The notes beneath the pieces are model-generated. The model worked only from the letters and a program-made list of their open reading frames with translations, did not search any database and had not been told where the DNA came from. From the NCBI GenBank assembly GCA_036381215.1, contig DASVDF010000091.1, positions 1-64,000 of the forward strand: a stretch of 64,000 bases of DNA. The letters run 5' to 3'. The stretch comes from IDS-8 sp036381215. Lineage in GTDB: Bacteria; Pseudomonadota; Gammaproteobacteria; Steroidobacterales; Woeseiaceae. Shown in pieces: positions 25,931-33,173 of the stretch; positions within the stretch are counted from its first letter, which is position 1, and every line of letters begins with the position of its first letter. The position numbers and the translations under genes are program-made.

Positions 25931-27010
25931 TCAGCCGATGACGTCGCGGAACAGGCGCAGCCAGTTGCGTCCCAGCAGCAGCTCGAGCCGGCCCGCCGTC
26001 CAGCCGCGGCGCTCGAGCACGCGCGCGACGTTCAGGAACCGCTCGGGCGCATCGAGCTCCGGTATCCAGGGCGGCCAGCGTACCTCGTAGCTCGGCTCGA
26101 ACGATTTCAGGCGCGGCTCGTACCAGTTCTCGCGGGTCGCCCAGGACGCGATGCCCTGCGGCGGAAAATCGCTGGACAACGCGACGTGCTCGTGCCCGGC
26201 CACGGCCACGGCGTGCTCGATGTGATCGGCATAGGCCTCGATGGTCGTGTCCCCGCCCGGATCCGGGCCGAGGAAATAGCCGAGCGCCGCGATGCCCACG
26301 ACGCCGCCCTTCTCCGCGCAGGCGCGGATCTGCGCATCGGTCTTGGCGCGCGGGTGATTCCTGCGCAGCGCCTCGCACATCGTGTGCGTGATCGCGACCG
26401 GCTTCTCCGAAAACGCGATGCCGTCGTCCGTCGTCTGGCGCCCGCAGTGCGACAGATCCACCAGCACGCCGATGCGGTTCATGCGCTCGACGACGGCGAT
26501 CCCGAGCTCCGACAGCCCGGCGTTGGTGCGCTCGAGACAGCCGTCGCCCAGCCGGTTGCGGTAGTTGTACGTGAGCTGGAAGCTGCGCATGCCGAGCGCA
26601 TGCAGCGCGTCGACGTTGTCGACCGCCCCTTCGAGCATGGTCGCGTTCTGGAAATTCAGCAGCACCGCCGTTTTGTGCTCGCGCTTCGCGCGCTCGAAAT
26701 CCGCCGCGGTGAGCGCGATGAGCAGCGCCTCCGAGTGCCGCTCCACCCGCCGCCGCCATTCGACCAGCGCATCGATCGCGGCCTGCAGATCGCGGCGCGG
26801 CAGGCTTTCGACGATGCCGGCATAACCCGCCTGCGCCAACGCGCGGAATTCCGGCTCCGACCAGTCTCTGCCGAAAGACAGCCCGTCGATCACCAGCGCG
26901 CTGTCGTAGAGCCGCGCGAGCCGGTCCTCCCCCGCCGCGGGATACATGGCGAGCGTGACCGATCCCGCGATCGCACGGATCGCCTGCCGTCGCGTGATGC
27001 GTACCCCCAT
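25931..27010 (-). CDS. membrane dipeptidase-like protein (M19 family), Tat-type signal
   Basis: A 359-residue M19/renal dipeptidase-like protein. The start MGVRITRRQAIRAIAGSVTL carries a twin-arginine-like signal. Kept family motifs include VDLSHCG, AITHTMCEALRRNHPRAK and ALSSDFPP. However, the N-terminal HxD is replaced by LVIDGLSFGRDW and the bridging glutamate by glutamine in LLNFQNATM. That leaves an incomplete binuclear zinc site unless other residues replace them; some bacterial members of the family are like this. It lies between the two paralogous SLC13 permeases, on the opposite strand, with a 19 bp convergent gap to copy 1. A peptide- or amino-acid-conjugate substrate imported by these permeases is possible. 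Confidence 0.78.
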   Translation of the reverse strand: MGVRITRRQAIRAIAGSVTLAMYPAAGEDRLARLYDSALVIDGLSFGRDWSEPEFRALAQAGYAGIVESLPRRDLQAAIDALVEWRRRVERHSEALLIALTAADFERAKREHKTAVLLNFQNATMLEGAVDNVDALHALGMRSFQLTYNYRNRLGDGCLERTNAGLSELGIAVVERMNRIGVLVDLSHCGRQTTDDGIAFSEKPVAITHTMCEALRRNHPRAKTDAQIRACAEKGGVVGIAALGYFLGPDPGGDTTIEAYADHIEHAVAVAGHEHVALSSDFPPQGIASWATRENWYEPRLKSFEPSYEVRWPPWIPELDAPERFLNVARVLERRGWTAGRLELLLGRNWLRLFRDVIG

Positions 27011-27158
27011 CCTTCGATTCCCGTCGCCAGACGACGCTGACGATAACCGGACCGGTGCCCAAGGTGAACCCGCCGGCGCCGGTTTGCGCGGCCGTGGGGT
27101 GGCAAACGGCCCACCGATTCGGAAATAATTCGTGCGTCCCGGCCACCGATGCTCGGAG

Positions 27159-29036
27159 TTGAACAACCTTACCGCTGCACCGGACGCGCACGCCGTAGCC
27201 GTCATGCTGTTGGCCGCCGTCGCCATCTTTCTCTTCAGCCGCAGCAGCATCCCGCTGGAGTCATCCGGGCTCGCCGTGCTGGCGGCGCTCGTGGTCATGT
27301 TCCAGCTCTTCCCTGACCCGCCCAGCTACGGTGCGGCCGGTCCGGAAGACTTCCTTGCGGGCTTCGGCAACCCCGCGCTGATCACGATCGTGGCGCTGCT
27401 CATCTGCTCGAAGGCGCTCGACGTCACCGGTGCGCTGCACACCGTCGCCCGCGCGCTCGGCAACCTGTGGGGCCGCAGCCCGCGGATCGGGCTGCTGCTC
27501 ACGATGTTCGGCACCGCGATCGCCAGCATGTTCATGAACAACACGCCGCTGGTGGCGATGATGCTGCCGGTGCTGGTGGCGGTGTGCATACGTACGCAGA
27601 CGCCGGCCGGCGGCGTCCTGATGCCGATCGGCTACGCCACGATCATCGGCGGGATGGGCAGCACGATCGGCACGTCGACCAACCTGCTGGTGGTCGACCT
27701 TTCGGCACGCCTCGGCCTGCCGCCTTTCGACATGTTCGACTTCACGCTGCCCGTGGCCATTGCAGGCACCGTCTGCATCGTCATGCTGTGGCTCATCGGT
27801 CCGCGCATCCTGCCTGACCGCGCGGAGCCGATGACGGACAGCTCGCCGCGCATCTTCCGCGGCGTGCTGCACGTGACCGAGAGCAGCACCGCCACGGGCA
27901 AGACACTGGCCGAGGTGCGCGCGCTCACCGACGGGCGCATCCAGATCGAGCGGATCGAGCGCGGCGAGGACCTCTTCATCGCGCGCCTGCCGACCACCAC
28001 GTTGCGCGCCGGCGATCGCCTCTACGTGCGCGGCGATTCGCGGCAGCTCAAGGAGTACGAGCAGCTGCTCGGCACGCCGCTGTGGCGGCCGGAGGCCGCG
28101 ACGAGCGAGGCGGCCCGGCGCTGGGTCGAGGAGAAGTCGCTGCAACGCATGGTGGAGATCGTCGTCACGTCGGCCTCCTCCCTGTACGGCCAGACCCTCG
28201 GCCAGTCGCGCTTCCTCGAGCAGTACAACCTGTCGCCCATCGCCGTGCACTCGCCGAAGGCCCGCGCGCTCAAGAAAGCGGACGACACCCGGAAGCTGCA
28301 GGAGCTCACGCTCGGCGTGGGCGACGTCGTGCTGCTGCAGGGGGAGGCGAACGCCATCAACGACCTGAAGCAGAGCGGCCAGGTGCTGGTGCTGGACAGC
28401 GCCATCGACCTGCCGCACACGTCCAGGGCCGGCGTCGCGACCGCCATCATCGCGGGCGTCATCGGCGCCGCCGCGATCGGGCTCCTGCCGATCATGATCA
28501 GCGCGCTGGTCGGCGTCCTCCTGTGCATCGTCACGCGCTGTCTCGAATGGCGCCACGTGCGTGCCGCGATCGACACCAATCTCGTGGTGCTCATCGTGGC
28601 GGCCCTGGCACTCGGCGAGGCGCTGATGGCCACGGGCGCCACGGCCTGGATCGCGGGACTGTTCGTGTCTGCAGCGGACGAGCTCGCACCCGGGCTGGTC
28701 ATCGCGCTGCTCATGCTGACGGCAGCGCTCATCACCGAGATCGTGACCAATAACGCGGTGGCGATCCTGATGACGCCGATGGCATTCTCCATTGCACAGG
28801 GCCTCGACCTGCCCGTCGAGCCGCTCGTGCTCGCGGTCATGTTCGGTGCCAACATGAGCTACCTCACGCCGGTCGGCTACCAGACGAACCTGATGGTGAT
28901 GAACGCCGGCGGCTATCGCTTCGGCGATTTCGTGCGGCTGGGGCTGCCGCTGCAGATCACCGTCTGGGTGCTGCTCTCGTGGCTGCTTGCGATGGGAGTC
29001 GGCGTTCGGCCGGACACGATGACGGGGCAGGGATGA
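27159..29036 (+). CDS. SLC13-family permease with central TrkA-C domains, copy 2
   Basis: A 625-residue paralogue of the transporter at 24.1-25.9 kb, with every motif in the same place: AAVAIFLFSRSSIPLESSGL, NNTPLVAMMLPVLVAV, GSTIGTSTNLLVVD, two RCK-C domains and FGANMSYLTPVGYQTNLMVM. The start TTG 27159 is chosen because copy 1 begins with the same TTG-AAC pair; a GTG at 27132 in frame would add nine residues and has a slightly better ribosome site. Its stop overlaps the MscS start by 4 bp, so the transporter and channel are probably one transcript. This would couple anion import with osmotic release. Confidence 0.85.
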   Translation: MNNLTAAPDAHAVAVMLLAAVAIFLFSRSSIPLESSGLAVLAALVVMFQLFPDPPSYGAAGPEDFLAGFGNPALITIVALLICSKALDVTGALHTVARALGNLWGRSPRIGLLLTMFGTAIASMFMNNTPLVAMMLPVLVAVCIRTQTPAGGVLMPIGYATIIGGMGSTIGTSTNLLVVDLSARLGLPPFDMFDFTLPVAIAGTVCIVMLWLIGPRILPDRAEPMTDSSPRIFRGVLHVTESSTATGKTLAEVRALTDGRIQIERIERGEDLFIARLPTTTLRAGDRLYVRGDSRQLKEYEQLLGTPLWRPEAATSEAARRWVEEKSLQRMVEIVVTSASSLYGQTLGQSRFLEQYNLSPIAVHSPKARALKKADDTRKLQELTLGVGDVVLLQGEANAINDLKQSGQVLVLDSAIDLPHTSRAGVATAIIAGVIGAAAIGLLPIMISALVGVLLCIVTRCLEWRHVRAAIDTNLVVLIVAALALGEALMATGATAWIAGLFVSAADELAPGLVIALLMLTAALITEIVTNNAVAILMTPMAFSIAQGLDLPVEPLVLAVMFGANMSYLTPVGYQTNLMVMNAGGYRFGDFVRLGLPLQITVWVLLSWLLAMGVGVRPDTMTGQG

Positions 29037-30322
29037 ACGAGATCGCGGCGAGACTTTCCGACTGGAGCCAGCTCGTGCTGGCATTCGTGAGCCGTCCGGC
29101 GTTCATCGCCCAGGCGGCCATCATCTGCGTGCTGTTCGCGGCCTCCTGGGCGCTCGGCTGGTGGGCGGAGCCGCGGCTCGAGGCCCGCGCGCGCGAGATC
29201 AAGGGTTATCCGGGCGTGCTCCGGCTGATCGTCGTGCTGCTGCGGCGGCTCCGCTGGATCGCCTTCGTGCTCCTGCTCACAGCCGCGCTCGTGCTCGTGC
29301 GCAGCTTCGAGTGGCCGGCGAACGATCGCGTGCTCTCCAGCGTGCTGCTGCTCGCGCTCGCCTGGCTCGTGATCTCCGTGGTCTCGCATCTCCTGCGCAA
29401 CCGGCTTCTCGGCCGCCTGGTCGCCGTGTTCGGATGGATCTACGTCGCCGCGGCGATTCTCGGCATCACCGACGACCTCGCCGCCGTGCTGGACAGCCTG
29501 GCGTTCCAGTTCGGCAACAACCGCTGGTCGTTGCTCTGGGGGCTCAAGGTGATCTTCGTGTTCGGCGTGCTGCTGTGGATCGCCTTCAGCCTGGGCAACG
29601 TGCTCGACCATCAAATTCAACGCTCGGACGAGCTCACGCCCTCGCTGCGCATCCTCGTCGGCAAGATGCTGCGCATCACGCTGCTCGTGATCGGGGTGCT
29701 GATCGGGCTGTCGGGCCTCGACATCGATCTTACGGTGTTCGCGGTGTTCGCCGGCGCCCTGGGTGTCGGACTGGGTTTCGGGCTGCAGCGAGTCGTATCG
29801 AATTTCATCTCGGGGATCGTCATCCTGCTCGATCGCTCGATCGAGCCGGGCGATACCATCTCGCTCGCCGACACGTTCGGCTGGGTGAAGGAGCTGCGCG
29901 CGCGCTTCGTTTCGGTCGTGACGCGCGACGGCCGCGAGTACCTCATTCCCAACGAGGACTTCATCACGAAAGAAGTCATCAACTGGTCGTATACCGACGA
30001 GCTCGTGCGCCTCGACGTGAAGTTTCGCGCGTCCTACGAGGCCGATCCGCACGCCGTGCGCGCGCTCGCGATCGAGGCGGCCACGGGCGTGCCGCGCGTC
30101 GTGGACGAGCCGTCACCGGCGTGCTGGCTCGCGAGCTTCGGCGAATACTCGCTCGAGTTCCTGCTGCGCTTCTGGATCAAGGATCCGCAGCGCGGTCTCG
30201 CCAGCATCCAGGGGACCGTCCTGCTCGCCGTGTGGGACAAGCTGAAGGAAGCCGGCGTCGAGGTGCCCTATCCGCGCCGCGAGATCCGCGTGAGCGGTCC
30301 GATCGAAGTGCGTGGCACGTAG
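29033..30322 (+). CDS. MscS-family mechanosensitive channel
   Basis: A 429-residue mechanosensitive channel. Five or six helices precede the MscS core: VFAVFAGALGVGLGFGLQRV (pore TM3 with Gly/Ala spacing), VSNFISGIVILLDRSIEPGD, then the beta domain (VVTRDGREYLIPNEDF, VINWSYTDELVRLDVKF) and the alpha/beta vestibule end. Longer than E. coli MscS (286) because of extra N-terminal helices, as in YbdG/YjeP-like channels. The ATG overlaps the SLC13 stop. The stop codon TAG lies in a REP-like repeat. Confidence 0.9.
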   Translation: MNEIAARLSDWSQLVLAFVSRPAFIAQAAIICVLFAASWALGWWAEPRLEARAREIKGYPGVLRLIVVLLRRLRWIAFVLLLTAALVLVRSFEWPANDRVLSSVLLLALAWLVISVVSHLLRNRLLGRLVAVFGWIYVAAAILGITDDLAAVLDSLAFQFGNNRWSLLWGLKVIFVFGVLLWIAFSLGNVLDHQIQRSDELTPSLRILVGKMLRITLLVIGVLIGLSGLDIDLTVFAVFAGALGVGLGFGLQRVVSNFISGIVILLDRSIEPGDTISLADTFGWVKELRARFVSVVTRDGREYLIPNEDFITKEVINWSYTDELVRLDVKFRASYEADPHAVRALAIEAATGVPRVVDEPSPACWLASFGEYSLEFLLRFWIKDPQRGLASIQGTVLLAVWDKLKEAGVEVPYPRREIRVSGPIEVRGT

Positions 30323-30377
30323 GAGCGCGCATTGCGCGCGACCGAACGCAGGCACGTAGCCGAACGAAGGCACGCTC
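30320..30377. repeat. REP-like copy plus 18-bp tandem units
   Basis: Family A palindrome at 30320-30342 supplies the TAG stop of the MscS gene. It is followed by two units of an 18-bp tandem repeat (CGAACGNAGGCACGTAGC, 30343-30360 and 30361-30377). The same tandem units recur at 35659-35694 and 39723-39775. Confidence 0.7.
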
Positions 30378-30413
30378 AAAAGGCGGCCCGCCGAGGGGGG
30401 TCGGCGGACCGCC
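30378..30413 (-). terminator. rho-independent terminator of the YgiW-like gene
   Basis: Reading the minus strand: 13-bp stem with one mismatch (30401-30413 with 30382-30394), a C6 loop and then TTTTG. It lies 6 bp after the stop of the YgiW-like gene, as expected for its 3' end. Confidence 0.8.
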
Positions 30414-30419
30414 GGTCCG

Positions 30420-30782
30420 TCACGGCGTGGTCGCGAGCCGGACGGACTCCACGTCGATCTCCAGCTCCTGGCCCTCATAGTCGATCTCGCCGGCGAGCTC
30501 CACCTGGTCGTCGGGCGTGACTTCCGCGCCGTCCCAGTCGTCGTCGTCGATCTCGACAATGAGCGTGCCCGTGTCGTCACGGAACTCGTAACGCTCATCG
30601 CCCAGCGATTTCGTGAGGTGTCCGGTGAGGCGCACCGCCGTGTCGTCGGGCAGGCCCACCGCTTGCGCGGCCGTCACCTGCTGGCGACCGTCCGGTCCGT
30701 TGAAACCGCCGTTGCGGTCCGCCGCGGTGGCGAGCGGCGCGGCCGCCAGCAGCAGAACGAGTGGGTATGCAGTCTTGTTCAT
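30420..30782 (-). CDS. YgiW/YdeI family stress-tolerance OB-fold protein
   Basis: A 120-residue periplasmic protein with signal MNKTAYPLVLLLAAAPLATAA. The mature domain matches the bacterial OB-fold (BOF) family: VTAAQAVGLPDDTAVRLTGH, SLGDERYEFRDDTGTLIVEI and VELAGEIDYEGQELEIDVES. In E. coli, YgiW and YdeI are stress-induced and aid tolerance to peroxide or antimicrobial peptides. GGAGGAG lies 8 nt before the ATG. It neighbours the QseB/QseC-like system, which in enterobacteria sits beside ygiW, so this association appears conserved here. Confidence 0.9.
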   Translation of the reverse strand: MNKTAYPLVLLLAAAPLATAADRNGGFNGPDGRQQVTAAQAVGLPDDTAVRLTGHLTKSLGDERYEFRDDTGTLIVEIDDDDWDGAEVTPDDQVELAGEIDYEGQELEIDVESVRLATTP

Positions 30783-30864
30783 CTCAATGGCTCCTCCGGA
30801 GCTTGTGGATGGCTGCAAGATAGCCGCGCGAGCTTAAAGCGACCTTAACCCCGCGATGCCACCG

Positions 30865-30951
30865 CAGGAGCGCGCATTGCGCGCGATCGACGTGGCCGTG
30901 GCGGGCATCGCAAGCAGAGCCGCCATCGCTCGCGCGCGATGCGCGCTCCTA
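30865..30951. repeat. two inverted REP-like copies forming a possible long hairpin
   Basis: Family A copies at 30865-30887 (direct) and 30931-30951 (inverted) face each other across 43 bp. In the minus reading, the second copy includes the TAG stop of the sensor kinase at 30949-30951. The pair could fold as a large stem in mRNA and protect or end the two-component transcript. Confidence 0.7.
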
Positions 30952-32262
30952 CGGGGCGGCAGGCGGGAACCGGACGATCACGGCGAGGCCGGCCGCGCCG
31001 TCGCCGCGGGGCTCGAAGGCGAGCGAGGCGCCGTGCACGTCGGCGATTTTGCGGCAGATCGCAAGGCCGAGCCCGAGGCCCTCGCTGCGGCTGTCGAGGC
31101 GCGTGAACCCCTCGGCCATGCGCCGCCGCTGCTCCGCCGCGATGCCCGGCCCCGTGTCCACGACGGTGAGGCGCGCGCCGTCGTTGGCGGCCTCCAGGAC
31201 GACCTCTGCGCGCGTGTCCGGCCCGCAGTGCCGCAGCACGTTCTCCAGCAGGTTGCGCAGCAGCGTTTCGAGCAGCGTGGCGTCGCCCGCGACGGTTACG
31301 GACGCGAGCCGTGCATCGAGAACCAGGCCTGCCTCGGCGAAGCGCTCGCGATAGCGCTCGACGACGCGCGCGCACAACTCGTTCAGTGCCTGCGGCGCGA
31401 ACTGGCGCTGCCAGTGGCCTGCGTCGAGGCGCGCGAGCGTCAGCAGCTGCTCCACCAGGCGCGCGAGCCGATCGACCTCGGCTGTCGCCGCCGCGAGATC
31501 GGGGTCCGGACCCTTGAGCTCCAGCTTCAACGTCGTGAGCGGATTGCGCAGCTCGTGCGCCACGTCGCTCGCGAACTGCCGTTCGCGCGCCAGCGTCTCC
31601 GCTACGCCCGCCATCAGCCGGTTCAGCGCATCCCGCAGCACGCGGATCTCGGCGGCGGGCGCGCGCACCGCAAGCGGCTCCAGCGAGCGCGCGTGGCGCG
31701 TCTCGATCTGCCGCGCGAAGCGCGACAGCGGCCAGAGCGAGAACGCGATGAAGAGCGCGAGCAGCGCCAGGCTCACGACGCTCGCGATCGCGGTGGGCGT
31801 CACGATGTCCTCGAGCACGCCCTCCCGGACCTCATCGAGCAGATCGTCGCGCCGCAGCATCTGCACCACGTAAGCCCCTTCGTCACCCTGGTACCCGCGC
31901 CACTGGTGGCCGTCGAACGACCGCCGCACGTGCTCGCGTTCCGGGTCCTCGAGCGGCAGGTCGTGGGCGAAATTGCTGACGGAACGGCCGGTGCGCAGGT
32001 CGTACACCGTCACCCACAGCGTTTCCTCGCCCTCGGGCTCGAACGCCTCGTCCAGCAGGTCCTCCAGCGCGTCCTCGTCCAGCACGACGCCATCCGCGTC
32101 GAGCAGCTCCGCGAGCAGCTCGGTCTGGTTCTCGAGATCTTCGTCGAGCACGTCGCGGAACGCCTCGTCCGCAATTCGCCAGGTGGCCGCCACGCCGCCG
32201 ACGGCCGCGGCCAGGATGGACAGCGCGAGCAGGATCGCGAGGTGCGACAGCCGGAGCGTCAC
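30949..32262 (-). CDS. QseC/PhoQ-like sensor histidine kinase
   Basis: A 437-residue inner-membrane sensor kinase. Two helices (about residues 7-28 and 151-174) bracket an acidic periplasmic domain (DVLDEDLENQTELLAELLDA, EDALEDLLDEAFEPEGEE) suggestive of cation or cationic-peptide sensing as in PhoQ/QseC types. HAMP-like linker, then the H-box SDVAHELRNPL with the phospho-acceptor H236, N box (NLLENVLRH), and G boxes (VDTGPGIA, GLGLGLAIC). GTG start overlaps the response regulator stop (GTGA), so the pair is coupled, regulator first. Neighbouring YgiW-like gene supports a QseBC-like role. The stop is embedded in a repeat. Confidence 0.88.
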   Translation of the reverse strand: MTLRLSHLAILLALSILAAAVGGVAATWRIADEAFRDVLDEDLENQTELLAELLDADGVVLDEDALEDLLDEAFEPEGEETLWVTVYDLRTGRSVSNFAHDLPLEDPEREHVRRSFDGHQWRGYQGDEGAYVVQMLRRDDLLDEVREGVLEDIVTPTAIASVVSLALLALFIAFSLWPLSRFARQIETRHARSLEPLAVRAPAAEIRVLRDALNRLMAGVAETLARERQFASDVAHELRNPLTTLKLELKGPDPDLAAATAEVDRLARLVEQLLTLARLDAGHWQRQFAPQALNELCARVVERYRERFAEAGLVLDARLASVTVAGDATLLETLLRNLLENVLRHCGPDTRAEVVLEAANDGARLTVVDTGPGIAAEQRRRMAEGFTRLDSRSEGLGLGLAICRKIADVHGASLAFEPRGDGAAGLAVIVRFPPAAP

Positions 32263-32915
32263 AGCGCGACGAGCCGATAGCCGAAGCCGCGCACCGTCTC
32301 GATGCGCTCGCGGCCGAGCACCTTGCGCAGCGCGTGCACGTGCACCTCGAGCGTGTTGGAATCGACGTCGGCCTCGAGTCCGTAGAGCTGCTGATGCAGC
32401 CGCTCGCGGCTGACCGGCCGGCCTCCGGCCTGCATCAGCACCGCGAGGATCTGGTGCTCCTTCGGCGGCAGCTCGATGATCTCGTCGTCCAGGCGGAAGC
32501 GGCGGAACTCCGGCTCGAACGCGAGGGTGCCCATCGTGATGCAGGGCCCCGCCGCACCGGCCTGGCGCCGCAGCAGCGCGCGGATGCGCGCGAGCAACTC
32601 GCGCGGCTCGAACGGCTTGACCAGGTAATCGTCGGCGCCGGTATCGAGGCCGGTCACGCGGTCGTCGAGCGCATCGCGCGCCGTGACCACCAGCACCGGG
32701 AGATTCACGCCCTCCCCGCGCAGCGAGCGCAGCCACTCGACACCGTCGCCGTCGGGCAGGCCGAGGTCGAGCAGGATCGCGTCGTAGCCCGCGGTGGAAA
32801 GGTGCGCACGGGCCGACTCGAGCGTGCGCACCCAGTTGACGCGGTAGTGCTCCTTCAGGAGCTTCACCAGCGCCCGCCCGAGATTGACGTCGTCCTCAAC
32901 GAGCAACAGGTACAT
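32259..32915 (-). CDS. OmpR/PhoB-family response regulator (QseB-like)
   Basis: A 218-residue two-domain regulator. Receiver with acidic pocket E7-D8-D9, phospho-acceptor D50 (AILLDLGLPDGDG), Thr in LVVTARDAL and K100 (DYLVKPFEP). Winged-helix DNA-binding domain in the C-terminal half (FRLDDEIIELPPKEHQILAV, RERLHQQLYGLEADVDSNTL, GFGYRLVAL). It precedes and overlaps the kinase gene. A -10-like TATACT at 33075-33080 lies in the 258 bp divergent region, on the strand of the S9 peptidase. Confidence 0.92.
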   Translation of the reverse strand: MYLLLVEDDVNLGRALVKLLKEHYRVNWVRTLESARAHLSTAGYDAILLDLGLPDGDGVEWLRSLRGEGVNLPVLVVTARDALDDRVTGLDTGADDYLVKPFEPRELLARIRALLRRQAGAAGPCITMGTLAFEPEFRRFRLDDEIIELPPKEHQILAVLMQAGGRPVSRERLHQQLYGLEADVDSNTLEVHVHALRKVLGRERIETVRGFGYRLVAL

Positions 32916-33173
32916 GCGTCATCCGCCGATCGATCGTGCAGGCATTATCCGGGGAGCCGCTGCACTACGTGCGGGGTCCCGCTGCGGGCGCCGCTGCCCC
33001 GTCGCGCAGGAGTATCGCGCGTCCGGCTGAAGCGCGGATTAAGCCGGGCACCCGGCCGGCCGGGGGCGCCCTGTTATACTGCGCGACCGTTCGGCGTCGT
33101 AAGGCCGGCCAACCTCCAGAACGCACCACCCGGGAGCGCGGCGACAGCGCAGCGGATCCCACCGGAGACACGC

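Noticed and set aside
30949..32736. 595-residue reading of the sensor kinase
   Set aside because: The first ~158 residues are Arg/Ala-rich frame shadow of the response regulator; the GTG at 32262 overlaps the regulator stop.
32334..33173. Long N-terminal extension of the S9 peptidase
   Set aside because: This part is antisense to the response regulator; the ATG at 33174 with GGAG begins a clear signal peptide.
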